This document shows positions 1 to 9,809 of a stretch of 64,000 nt of DNA, in pieces (position 1 is the first letter of the stretch; every line of letters starts with the position of its first letter). Made by a program: the position numbers and the translations under genes. A model generated the notes under the pieces. The model did not search any database, was not told where the DNA came from, and saw nothing but the letters and a program-made list of their open reading frames with translations. Origin of the DNA: Chrysemys picta bellii (taxonomy: Eukaryota; Chordata; Testudines; Emydidae); contig NC_088795.1 of NCBI RefSeq assembly GCF_011386835.1, positions 104,530,434-104,594,433 on the forward strand, read 5' to 3'.

Positions 1-736
1 TTGCTGTTTAATTTATCAATTTGTTCCAAAACCTCCTCTACTGGTAACTGAGTCTGGGACAGTTCCTCAGATTGTCACCTAAAAAGAATGGCTCAGGTGT
101 GGGAATCTTCCTCAAATTCTCTGTAATGAAGACTGACATAAAAGTTCATTTCACAATAGCCTTGTCTTCCCTTAGCATCTTGATTGTCCAGTGGCTTCAC
201 TGTTTGGTAAGTTTCCTGCTTCTGATATACTTAAAAAAAATTTGCTGTTAGTTTTTGTGTCTTTTGCTAGTTGCTCTTCATATTCTTTTTTGGTCTGCCT
301 AATTATACTTTTACATTTGACTTGCCAGGGTTTATGCTCCTTTCTATTTTCCTCAGTAAGATTTGACTTCCAATTTTTGAATTTTCCTTTTTGGCTCTAA
401 CCATCTCTTTTACTTTCTTTTTGGTATTTACATGCTTTGGATACTTATGAATAATTCTCTTATATGTAGTTTGGACAAAGTACTTCTCATTTTTTCTCAT
501 ATTTTAATGCCCCCAGTTCTTTAATCAATCATTTTGGTTGCTCATTTCTAAATTATTTCCAGTCTATTCAATTCTGAAGACATTAGCCTAACTGTGGTCT
601 CCACAATGTTGAAGAAAGTGAAACTTTAACTTCCCTCCTTTATCATATAAACTGAGAGGTTATGGCCACAGAATACACAGCCCAGGGGAACAAAGGTCAA
701 ATGTGGCTCTCCTTTTTATCCTTGTTTTCTTCAGGT
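1..736. other. AT-rich DNA, nothing recognised
   Basis: No coding, RNA or clear repeat signal is visible. The short open frames here lack composition or motifs of real proteins. Confidence 0.5.
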
Positions 737-874
737 TCTCAGATTAGGGTGACCAGATGTTCTGATTTTATAAGGACAGTCCCAATATTTGGGGCTTTGT
801 CTTATATACGCTCCTATTACCCCCCACCCCATCCCGATTTTTCACACTTGCTCTCTGGTCACCCTATCTCAGAT
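737..874. mobile_element. 122-bp MITE with 13-bp terminal inverted repeats and 8-bp target duplication
   Basis: The element at 745-866 begins TAGGGTGACCAGA and ends with its near-perfect complement TCTGGTCACCCTA. It is bounded by identical 8-bp copies of TCTCAGAT (737-744 and 867-874). An 8-bp duplication is the usual signature of hAT-type transposition, so this is probably a hAT-mobilised non-autonomous element. It has no coding capacity. I recall the same short repeat as common in turtle DNA. Confidence 0.85.
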
Positions 875-2010
875 GCTTTAATGACATGTACATTTGCTGG
901 CATAAAGTAGGCCTGATTATGGGCTTTTCTGCACTTCCATTGTATCTCTGAAGCCAGCATGGGTGGGATGGAGCTATGAGCCACTACCTCTGTATTCCTG
1001 TGGCCTGCAGGAGGTGGTGCTTAGGTGTCGTTGCTACTTTATATATAAGGCCAGCAGGAGGTAGGACCCAGCTGACAGCACCTTATCACATAGTGCTATG
1101 GAAATTCCCCTTCTACCCAGCTCTACCCACATCTCCACTTGTGGATAGGCAGCATATGACTGCTTATGCTTTTGCAAAAAGCTTGTTGAATTCTTCCCCA
1201 TCCAGATTCAGGGGCTTTTACGGCCCCTGTAGTGTAGGTGCTAGCCCACTGGAGGCCCTAAGAGGGAATATTTTTGCCCCTCCACCACCAGCACAACAAA
1301 TACTAATAATTAAGCGGGGGGCCCCCTTGAGCTGCTCAGAGCCCAAAGGAATTGCTTAGTCTTATTATGCCTATCACCGGCTCTGAATCCCTGTATGCTG
1401 TATATCACATTACAAACACATATCTAATTTGCTGTTCACTATCCTTCCTAGGTTTTTTTCAACATTACATCCTTGAGTAAATCCACCAGTGAATACAAAT
1501 CCTATACAGCATTCTGCATATCTTCTGGTTTTCTTCTACAAAACTTCCCATAACCTTAATGTCAACCTCATTATGAACACTCAAGCTTTAGAGTAGCCTA
1601 AATAGCATTTGTATATTTAATAGCATACAAAGAAACAAAGTGCTTCAATTACACTGAAAAACATAAAGAATAAAAGCCTTGTGATAATGAAACCATGTTT
1701 TTCTTTTCGTTTTGACAAGGTACTGTAATTCCCAGAGTTTATAGCAGAATTTATTATCCAGTGTTTTTAACTGTATGCCATCAGTTTGTATGCCATTCAT
1801 ATACAATGTTCACTATTAAAATATCCACAGCTACTTAAACTTAGCACAATTGTTTCCTATTCTCTGACTAGGGATGAAACAGCTATCTCTCAGTTATAGT
1901 AACTATTGGCAAATGTTATCTCTTATATATTAAAGACTCTCTTTTTACCTCCTTACACAATTTTGCATTGGAACAACAGGACATTTTGAAACAGCATAAA
2001 CAAGCTATGC
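875..2010. other. No gene recognised
   Basis: The 127-codon open frame at 976-1359 has no recognisable domain and lies in mixed-composition sequence. A TATA-like run near 1040 has no gene after it. Confidence 0.4.
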
Positions 2011-2318
2011 TAGTGTTGCCGACTCTTGTCATTTTTTCACAAGTCTCATGATATTTGGTGTTTCTCCTAATGTCCTAACTACCAGAGCCATGTGATTATG
2101 TAAAAATGTCAGCTTTCATTTTAGAAAATGGTGTCTGTCCTTCAAGCTTATGGAGAAAATCTTGAAAAGATGAAATTTAAAGGCTCAAAAACCAGAAGGC
2201 ATATAAAAAGATCCCAACATGTATTATATTTAAAAAATCTCATGATTTTGAAGACAATGTCATGGGTTTTGAGGGTCTCTGATGCATGTTTTTTTAACAT
2301 TTGGGGTTGGCAATACTA
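2011..2318. mobile_element. MITE with TAGTGTTGCC / GGCAATACTA ends
   Basis: The left end TAGTGTTGCCGACTC and the complement of the right end (TAGTATTGCCAACCC) form an imperfect terminal inverted repeat. The outermost TA may be a TA target duplication, which would suggest a Tc1/mariner-like mobiliser, but no longer duplication is seen. Internal sequence is AT-rich and non-coding. A partial second copy lies at about 45640-45770. Confidence 0.65.
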
Positions 2319-5300
2319 ATATTGATAATTCCAACGTAGCCTTTATTTGACAGAATACTTCAACAGTAATGAAAGTCCTGTTAACAATTTTCAGAGGTGA
2401 TGGAAAGCGGACCTAACTAGTCACAAAGTCTGGATTTCAGTTTACACCTGTTGAGTTTGAAGAATTTCTGATACAAAATAAAAACAGACACAGACTTGCT
2501 TCCATTTATTATCCTAAGGTCCATGAAGAAATAAAACATTTGTATATGATTCTGAATTACTTGTTGCAAAAATTTGACCTGAAAGAAAAGTCACCTGTCA
2601 TAGTTTTCCTATCAAGCTATCAAGCAACTCAACATGCAACAGTACAACATGTCTTATATGACAATGGTAAGCATTCACAGAGAGTCTTTTAACACTGGGG
2701 GTATGCAGCCTCCCCCCCCTCCCACACACACACACTCCCCACCCCCAAATCGCCACTGGATGTTCTTTAAGCAGAACCCTTTCACCAGCACAGTCCCAAC
2801 TTCCTCTCAGAATCTCACAAGACACAACTCAATGGCTATGGCTCAATCTAGAAGGTTACATGCAGTGGCCACATTACTGAAAAAAAAATGTACACCTATC
2901 CCTTCTATTAGTAGCTCATATGGACTTTGAATTGTCCCAGACAATTCTTCTATTCCCATGAGAAATTTTTCCACTCCTATTTTCCTGGGCTGCTCCAACT
3001 TACAGCTAGATTTCCTCTCCTCTCCTTTACAAATCAGTCATTTCTGGACCTGAATCAATTTTAAATTTAATAAACAGTATTTCAAATATTGAGATACACA
3101 GTCCCAAATTGTTCATGAATGCTATCTTTGAATAGGGATCCTAGTTACAAGGCATGTCTCACCCTTCCTTAGGCTATCTTCCTTGTTTCTATGCTTCAAG
3201 ATATGCTCACATTATCATTTTTTTTCACTTCCATTTCTTATGCTATTGCTAGTTATCTTTCCTGTGTTCTTTCTTGCCGTACATGCCACATTTCTGGCCA
3301 GGGAAATCAGTGCCATTCAGAGGCATTTTAATGGTACTTATTTTTTCTGCATGGGGATTTTTTCTTTCATATTTCATGCACTGTGCTTTCACTAATTCCT
3401 TCTGAAGTGGCTTACCTTTTCACTAGCTCAGACCCCCAAGCAAATTGCTCTTGATTAGACAAGCACTTATGTATTCTTCCTTACTCATATCAAAATTTAC
3501 AATGTTCTGAGTTTTAATACTGAACCCAAATAAAGGCTTCAACGCTTTATCACAGACTTTATCTTTTTGCTGAATGCAAAAATATGTGTGTGTAATATTC
3601 CTGCTTACAATGAAATGTTCATCAAGTATTTTTAAGAATAGTGTCAAAGTTATTCTTATCTTCATCCTCAGCAAAGATAAATGATATATAAGTATTTACA
3701 GCTTCACTCCCTATTGCATAATTTAATGAGCTGACCTGTACTTCAATGCTTTCTGCATTAAATTTCAGTGTGGTTCAGAATCTGGTTAAGAGCATATCCA
3801 GTCAGGCTATTCTATGGCTTATCAAACTAAAAGGTTTGTGCATGGCTAAACTGTAGCATATTCTTTATCTCTTATTTATGCTGGTTCAAAACAAATCAGC
3901 TTCTGAAATCATGTGATATGGCTATGGTAAAGCATCATAGAAAGTCATTTACTTCTAACATTGAATAAAGAACTTTATCTGAATGAGGGAAACTGTAAAA
4001 ACTATTGTTTTTCTCTCTCCCTCTGCTTCACTGCAGATCTTTAGAACTGTCCCAAGTCTGTTCCTTCCTGCCATCCTGTCACCAATTTAAAGAAAGAGAA
4101 CACATGACCTCACAGATGGCTGTTCAACAATTGTTGCATGGAAGGCATCATCAGGCCAAGGTAATTGTTGAAGTTTTAAAACTCTAGATAAAAACTGAAT
4201 TCTCCTTTATTTTCTTTTTATAAGTCTCTGTTTACAAACAAAAGAACCACATTCAGGCTCCGGTGCCCTGTTCAGTCTTTTCCTCATTAGAAGCAATTTG
4301 GTAAAGTGCTTTCCTGGCCAGGACAAGTCCATTGTGTGTTTCAGTTGTCCTCCTGCTAGTGTTTCTCACACTGCTCCAGCTGCTTCATTGTGGATGTAAT
4401 TTGGCTACAAACCACCCCCCACTTCCCATCCTTAATTGCAGATTGTCTTCTGTTACAAGGACAGTAGCCCATTCTCTTGGATCCAACACCCAATCAGAGC
4501 ACACTGACCACTGCCTAGGCTAATGTCCAATGTCTAAGGTACCCTGGCTGCAATAGCCATCTTCAGGCTCCTGTCCCTTTAGGATCCTGGGCTGACTGCT
4601 AGATCTGTGTCTCTGAGACTTCCCTTCAAGCCCCTTTCTACTCAGCCTCAGCTGCATCTCTGCTGCCTCCCATAAATTCTTCATGGACCTGTATCCAGCT
4701 GTAATGTCTGCCATTCACAGTCTGCCCCACTTGAGGCTTCTGCTCCCTTGGTTTGCTTCTTGCTGTGCATGTGATTTCTCAGATTCCCTGGAGCCTGCTT
4801 CTTTGCTCTGTCCCCAGCACACTATGAAGACCCTCCAGCAGCCCTCAGCTCCTACTTCCCTGCTCACCAGGCAATTCACCATCTGTTCTGCTACATCATT
4901 GCCTTCCCATATGCAGGGAGAGGTCACTTATTGGAGCTGAATCTTTTCAAAGAGTTTCTACACCCTTCCACTAGTGTCTGGAAGAGGGGACTGGCTCTGC
5001 TTGTTCTGCCTTTTAGGGTCAAAAATCACCAAGGATGGGGCTGATGGAAATACTTGTTAATTTCCTGCTTAGCAGATTCATCACACTGTTTAAAGATGCT
5101 TTTATTCCCTCTTACTTGCAATCCATAAAATTCTGTAGTATCCACCACTGTACTTCTTTCTCCTTCTCTGCCTATCATTTGCCTTATTTCTATGGTTCTC
5201 ACCACGGTTTCCTCTTTTTTATTCTTTCCACCATTCCCTCGAACTCCCCCAGTTTTCCTCTCTCACTGAACACTTTAAGTATGAACATGCTGCTTATGTC

Positions 5301-5697
5301 CCCTTCGAGGCTTGTGGCTCAGCCTGTTACCAGCCATTCTAATGATTGTGTTTCTATGCAGCACCTCCTGATTTTATAATAATGCAGCATGATGAGATTA
5401 GAGAAACTGCATAAATAAGGTACATAAATAAAGTAATCTGCAATGATTGATCTGCAAGCTCACACCTTGCAAGATAACATTTCCTTGCAGGATCAAGATT
5501 CAGAAGATTATTTCCTCAAAGTAGTAAACTGTGACATGATGACAGCCAGATGTGGGAGACTTGACACATCTGATATAGGGTACGTAATATAACCCCAGAG
5601 TTCTGAGGATCCTCCAGTACTTAGTCTCAAGGGGTGAGTCAAGGACACAAATGCTAATCCTTGCCTCTGATGTAGTACTGTGTGTAATACCTGTTGT
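2319..5697. other. No gene recognised; diverged DNA
   Basis: There is a short C/A-rich low-complexity run at about 2708-2752. No open frame here shows a recognisable domain; the longest is 114 codons at 5035-5379 and looks like chance. Confidence 0.4.
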
Positions 5698-5839
5698 TCC
5701 ATTCTATATGCATCCGAAGAAGTGGGCTGTAGTCCACGAAAGCTTATGCTCTAATAAATTTGTTAGTCTCTAAGGTGCCACAAGTCCTCCTGTTCTTCTT
5801 TTTGCGGATACAGACTAACACGGCTGCTACTCTGAAACC
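5698..5839 (+). mobile_element. Penelope-like element 3' tail, isolated copy
   Basis: This 140-bp segment is the complement of the 3' tail that follows the GIY-YIG open frame at 32790-33746. Shared stretches include the region around GCATCCGAAGAAGTGGGCTG and the one around AGTCTCTAAGGTGCCACAAG. It continues past the point where the 32.5 kb copy stops, ending near CTGCTACTCTGAAACC, as does the copy at 39.7 kb. No open reading frame remains. It is a 5'-truncated, dead insertion. The DNA transposon at 5869 starts only about 30 bp downstream. Confidence 0.85.
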
Positions 5840-6040
5840 TTACAGTAACGATAATAACACATTGGTTACACTGCTCTACAGCCAAAACGCTTCTGAAATA
5901 AATGTACTCAAACTTTACTAATTCTGGGTCACTGAGAAGAAAAATGATGCTTAAAATTGTTGATTGGCTCTAGTTTTCAAGATATGCTATTGAGTCAGTA
6001 TATACGACCCTTGACTTGGGAATGGCGGAGGATAAGTGAG

Positions 6041-6049
6041 TTATAAAGG
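6041..6049 (+). promoter_or_regulatory. TATA-like box of the CACTG transposon
   Basis: TTATAAAGG stands about 320 bp before the start codon of the 560-codon gene and inside the transposon. It is the clearest core-promoter candidate there. The assignment rests on sequence and position only. Confidence 0.4.
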
Positions 6050-6150
6050 GAAGGGATCTCATTTTAAACCAGAAATGACTAAAATACATCTTTGACTGGA
6101 TCTAGGACACTGGGTGTGGACAGTACTTGCTTTTTAGGCAAAACAATGAA

Positions 6151-6250
6151 TGATGCAATCTGAAGCTGGTATTGCGTCATATATGATATGAATTGCATCA
6201 TGTTATTCCTAGAAGTTATGGATGATGCAATCATAACAAAGCTTGCATCA
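6151..6250. promoter_or_regulatory. Cluster of five TGATGCAAT-type 9-mers
   Basis: Exact TGATGCAAT occurs at 6151-6159 and 6223-6231 on the + strand and at 6192-6200 on the minus strand. One-mismatch versions on the minus strand are TGACGCAAT (6171-6179) and TGATGCAAG (6242-6250). The 9-mer fits the known C/EBP-ATF composite response element consensus (TGATGNAAN), used by ATF4 and C/EBP factors. The cluster lies between the TATA-like box and the start codon. It could instead be a repeated transposase-binding region. No such cluster is seen near the right end of the element. Confidence 0.6.
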
Positions 6251-6368
6251 CTCTGCTGAATAAATTGCCCTATATCAGCTCTAGAAATCATACAGTGTCG
6301 TACTCTCTTATTTGTCAGTGTTTGATTTTGCAAAGGGACACATTTCTGTTTAGCCAAAGTGAGCAGAG

Positions 6369-8051
6369 ATGCCTCGTACTTGTGTGAACAGTGCAGATAA
6401 CTTCTGCTATGTTTGTGGTGAAGTGACTTTTGCATCACAAAAACGCAGTATAACCACTATGGTTAAGAAAGCCTATCACCTTTATTTTGGCTGCAAAACT
6501 GGAGATCAGGACAAGAGGTGGGCCCCACACATATGCTGCAACACTTGTGCAACAAATCTTCGCCAGTGGTTGAACAGGAAAAGGAAATCTATGCCTTTTG
6601 CAGTGCCAATGATTTGGAGAGAGCCAACAGATCATACCAGCAATTGTTACTTCTGCATGGTGCCTCCAGTTGGGAAAGGTGTGTCAAAGAAGAAAAAGTG
6701 GATTGTGCATTATCCAAACATTCCATCAGCTATACGCCCAGTACCCCACAGAGAAGGACTGCCAGTTCCTGATGCACCAGAATCATTCTCACTTGAGTCA
6801 GACGAGGAAGAGGAAGAGGATGAAACTTCTGGTCCTGAATCATCAATGTCACAGGACCCACATTTTCTCCCATCCTCGTCCTCTCAACCACACCTCATAA
6901 CACAAGTTGAACTGAATGACCTTGTCAGGGATTTGGAAGTACCCAAGAGTAAGGCCGAGCTGTTGGGCTCCAGACTACAGCAGTGGAATTTCCTGGCAGG
7001 TGATGTTAGGGTTTCCATGTTCCGTGACCATCAAAAGGATCTTGTCCCATTCTTCTTCATGGAAGGTGATCTTGTAGCCTGCAACAACATCGATGGTGTG
7101 ATGGCAGCCCTCAATCCAGATGAGTGGAGACTGTTCATTGATTCATCGAAGACGAGTCTTAAAGCTGTTTTACTGCATAATGGCAATGATTTGCCATCAA
7201 TTCCAGTTGGTCATGCAGTCCATATGAAGGAAACCTATGACAACATGAAACAACTTTTGAGGTGCATAAACTATGACCAACATCAGTGGCAGCTTTGTGG
7301 CGATTTGAAGGTTGTTGCTCTCTTGCTTGGTCTGCAGACTGGATACACAAAGTACTGCTGTTTTCTCTGTGAATGGGATAGTCGTGCAAGAGATTTCCAC
7401 TACATCAAGAAAGATTGGCCACTCCGACAGTCATTGGAGCCTGGCAGGAAAAGTGTTCAGCATCCACCACTTGTTGAATCAAGGAAGATTTTGTTACCAC
7501 TCTTACACATCAAGCTGGGTCTGATGAAGAACTTTGTCAAGGTCATTGACAAAACACAAGCAGCTTTCAAGTACCTCCGTGGAAAATTTCCAAGGTTAAG
7601 TGAAGCTAAGATAAAGGAAGGTGTCTTTGTTGGTCCTCAGATTCGTGAACTTCTTCGAGATGATGCATTTGACCATGCACTGCGTGGCAAGGAAAAGATG
7701 GCATGGAAATCCTTCCAGTTAGTGGCAATAAATTTTCTCGGAAACAACGAGGCAGACAACTACAGGTTGTTGGTGGAAAACCTCCTCAAGGCATACAAAA
7801 GCCTTGGCTGCAACATGTCACGAAAGATAAATTTTTTGCACTCTCATCTAGATTTTTTTCCACCGAACTGCGGAGCAGTGAGCGACAAGCACGGCGAGCG
7901 ATTTCACCAGGACGTTGCAACAATGGAGAAACGCTATCAGGGCAAATGGAGCCCATCAATGTTTGCAGACTATTGCTGGACAGTGACAAGAGATGCTCCA
8001 TTTAATGAATACAGGAGACAAGCCAAGATGCACCGAGTAGACACTGAATAG
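6369..8051 (+). CDS. Intact 560-residue transposase-like protein, cysteine-rich N-terminus
   Basis: This is a single uninterrupted exon. It probably acts in the nucleus as the transposase of the surrounding element, inferred from its position between inverted repeats. Residues 13-60 hold C13, C16, C56, C57 and C60, and C93/C96 follow: a zinc-finger-like, likely DNA-binding region. Residues 143-175 are an acidic/serine linker. The rest looks like a catalytic domain: D258 (LFID), D312 (CGDLK) followed by a C330/C331/C334 cluster, and E510 (HGERFHQD) are candidate DDE residues, though this triad is my proposal. The start is the first ATG after the leader and fits a fair Kozak context. An AATAAA lies 27 bases past the stop. 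I recall close relatives in many arthropod genomes and some vertebrates, annotated only as uncharacterised. An intact frame suggests fairly recent activity or selection. Confidence 0.85.
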   Translation: MPRTCVNSADNFCYVCGEVTFASQKRSITTMVKKAYHLYFGCKTGDQDKRWAPHICCNTCATNLRQWLNRKRKSMPFAVPMIWREPTDHTSNCYFCMVPPVGKGVSKKKKWIVHYPNIPSAIRPVPHREGLPVPDAPESFSLESDEEEEEDETSGPESSMSQDPHFLPSSSSQPHLITQVELNDLVRDLEVPKSKAELLGSRLQQWNFLAGDVRVSMFRDHQKDLVPFFFMEGDLVACNNIDGVMAALNPDEWRLFIDSSKTSLKAVLLHNGNDLPSIPVGHAVHMKETYDNMKQLLRCINYDQHQWQLCGDLKVVALLLGLQTGYTKYCCFLCEWDSRARDFHYIKKDWPLRQSLEPGRKSVQHPPLVESRKILLPLLHIKLGLMKNFVKVIDKTQAAFKYLRGKFPRLSEAKIKEGVFVGPQIRELLRDDAFDHALRGKEKMAWKSFQLVAINFLGNNEADNYRLLVENLLKAYKSLGCNMSRKINFLHSHLDFFPPNCGAVSDKHGERFHQDVATMEKRYQGKWSPSMFADYCWTVTRDAPFNEYRRQAKMHRVDTE

Positions 8052-8077
8052 GACTAGTTTTTTGCCTTTTGTTTCAT

Positions 8078-8083
8078 AATAAA
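8078..8083 (+). terminator. Poly(A) signal AATAAA after the 560-codon gene
   Basis: A canonical AATAAA hexamer lies just after the TAG stop and inside the transposon, about 300 bp before its right end. Confidence 0.7.
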
Positions 8084-8559
8084 TGTTATTTATATAACCC
8101 TTTTGCTGATTTTTAAAGTGTTACATAAACAGGACAGGTGAAATATTATCATGTAAAGCAACCATAAACACATGAAAAGACCTAGGTTTATAATTTATGA
8201 TTAAAACTGTACTATCTACACAATATACATAGACATAAAATGTAAAAACTTAAATATCTTAGAAACAGTAGCCAATCAGTTGTTTTAATTGTCATATTTG
8301 AATTCAGCACATCAAAATACATAATAAATAGCACAATTTATCTCTGAAGCAGACGACTTCTCAAAAATTGTAGACCAGTGTTATATTCTGTTCCAGAATT
8401 GTGACCCAGCATCCGGATTGCTTTCTTTGTTACAGCTGAATATCAGGCTTAAAGCTTTAGGGATTTTTATACAACAAATCCCAAAGCACTTTCCTGGTCA
8501 GTATGCAGTATTTCTTTCCATTTAGCAAATATTCCATCTTCTCACTCCTTGCTATGAGA

Positions 8560-8890
8560 ATCTTTATTCTGCATTTATTTGCATTGAGCTGCATTTGCCA
8601 TCTGTTACTCCAAGTATTTAAAAGATCTAACTCTCTCAGTGTCTAATTGCATTGTTCCTCATAATTTACTGGGCCCACCAAGTTAGTACCATCTGCAAAA
8701 TTGTAAAAAAAATAAAAATAAAAAAAATCCTTGCTTTTGGTATTGTCACCCAACCAAACCACTTATTGTATAAAAGGATTAAAAAGACAAGACCTTGTCA
8801 TTGATTCCCATGGTTCCTCTTTTGTAGGTTCATTTTTCCTTTAAAACATTCTGGTTATAGCTATTGTTTGCTTCTTGTCCCGTATGCAGT
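8560..8890 (-). mobile_element. Highly diverged CR1-type LINE remnant
   Basis: Read on the minus strand, stretches around 8650-8700 and 8790-8820 resemble the reverse-transcriptase region of the CR1 copies elsewhere in this window (for example 18.7 kb). An internal A-rich run at 8702-8728 interrupts it. Similarity is patchy and no frame survives. Confidence 0.4.
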
Positions 8891-9540
8891 ATTTAGGCTA
8901 TGAATTTACCTTTATTCCATGAGTATAGGGATTATTCTTTGATGTGAAATTTGTTAACTGCCAACAGAAACACCATGCAGCTGTCTGTAGTATCCTCACA
9001 AAATTTTAGTGATCAATTAAATTTTCCTATCAAGATATTTAAGCTAAAACTCTTTTCCCCATTTTTTTCCGAGATTGGTTCCCTTCAGAATCTTAAGAAA
9101 TGTACAGCCACCTAGGACTTCAGTTGACACTCTGCTGTAACAACTATCACTTGCTGGGGTTTAAATGGGGGAAACTGAATCACAAATTCACCCAATTTGG
9201 CCTTATTCAATGTTTGCCTTTATTTATACAATTTCAGACAAAATTATTGTCACTTATTTTGTCTGAACATACATTTATGGCAGACAACAAAAACAAACAA
9301 GACAGAATTGGTAAAGGGCTGAAGTTACCACATTCCAGGGAATTGGGAAGTCCTACTATACTTCTTCCTTTCAATTTTTCATCTGGTGTTTTTCCAATTT
9401 GGGCTTTGTTCACGGAGGTATTTTATAAATTTCTACAATACAGATTACACTGAACATGAAGCAGTTAACAATAAGCAGGTGCAAAGTCATATTAACTAAT
9501 CTATAATGTGTCACTTCCTCATGCCTCTTTTTCCATTTTC
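8891..9540. other. No gene recognised
   Basis: The sequence is AT-rich. The 117-codon open frame at 9100-9453 has no recognisable domain. Confidence 0.4.
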
Positions 9541-9809
9541 AGGGCTTGACTACACTTAAAATGCTACAGTGGTGGAACTGCAGCTGTGGTGCTGTTGAGT
9601 GATTCCCTGTAGAAACTATCTACGCCAACCAGAGGTGTTCTTCCATCAGCATAGATAAACCACCTAGGTAGGCTGATGGAAGAATTCTTCCATTGACCTA
9701 CATGGGGACTTAGGTCAGTCTATCTACATCGCTCAGTGGTATGGATTTTTCACACCCCGGCCAACATAGTTAAACTGATCTAATTTTCTACTGTAGACCA
9801 GGCCTCAGA
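9541..9809. mobile_element. MITE-like element with imperfect inverted ends
   Basis: The left end GGGCTTGACTACACTTAAAA and the complement of the right end (GAGGCCTGGTCTACAGTAGA) are similar. The GTCTACAC-type motif recalls the end of the Harbinger element at 60293. An internal inverted repeat (TTCCATCAG...CTGATGGAA, 9640-9682) is also present. No target duplication was identified, so the superfamily is open. Confidence 0.55.

Larger units (their letters stand above)
5866..8383 (+). mobile_element. Complete-looking 2.5 kb DNA transposon, CACTG termini, TTA target duplication
   Basis: The body is 5869-8380. The left end CACTGCTCTACA and the complement of the right end CACTGGTCTACA match at 11 of 12 positions. 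Inverted similarity then continues inward for roughly 110-130 bp with one gap of about 9 bases, up to a best block around GATTGGCT...AAGATAT (5962-5984 against 8255-8278). TTA lies directly outside both ends (5866-5868, 8381-8383). CACTG or CACTA ends with a 3-bp duplication are typical of the CACTA/Mirage/Chapaev group. That points to a cut-and-paste element, but the protein is shorter than usual for that group, so the superfamily is tentative. It holds one gene, 6369-8051, on the + strand. Confidence 0.8.

Noticed and set aside
6079..6438. 119-codon minus-strand frame over the transposon leader
   Set aside because: It overlaps the regulatory-like leader antisense, has no domain and ends within the real gene's start.
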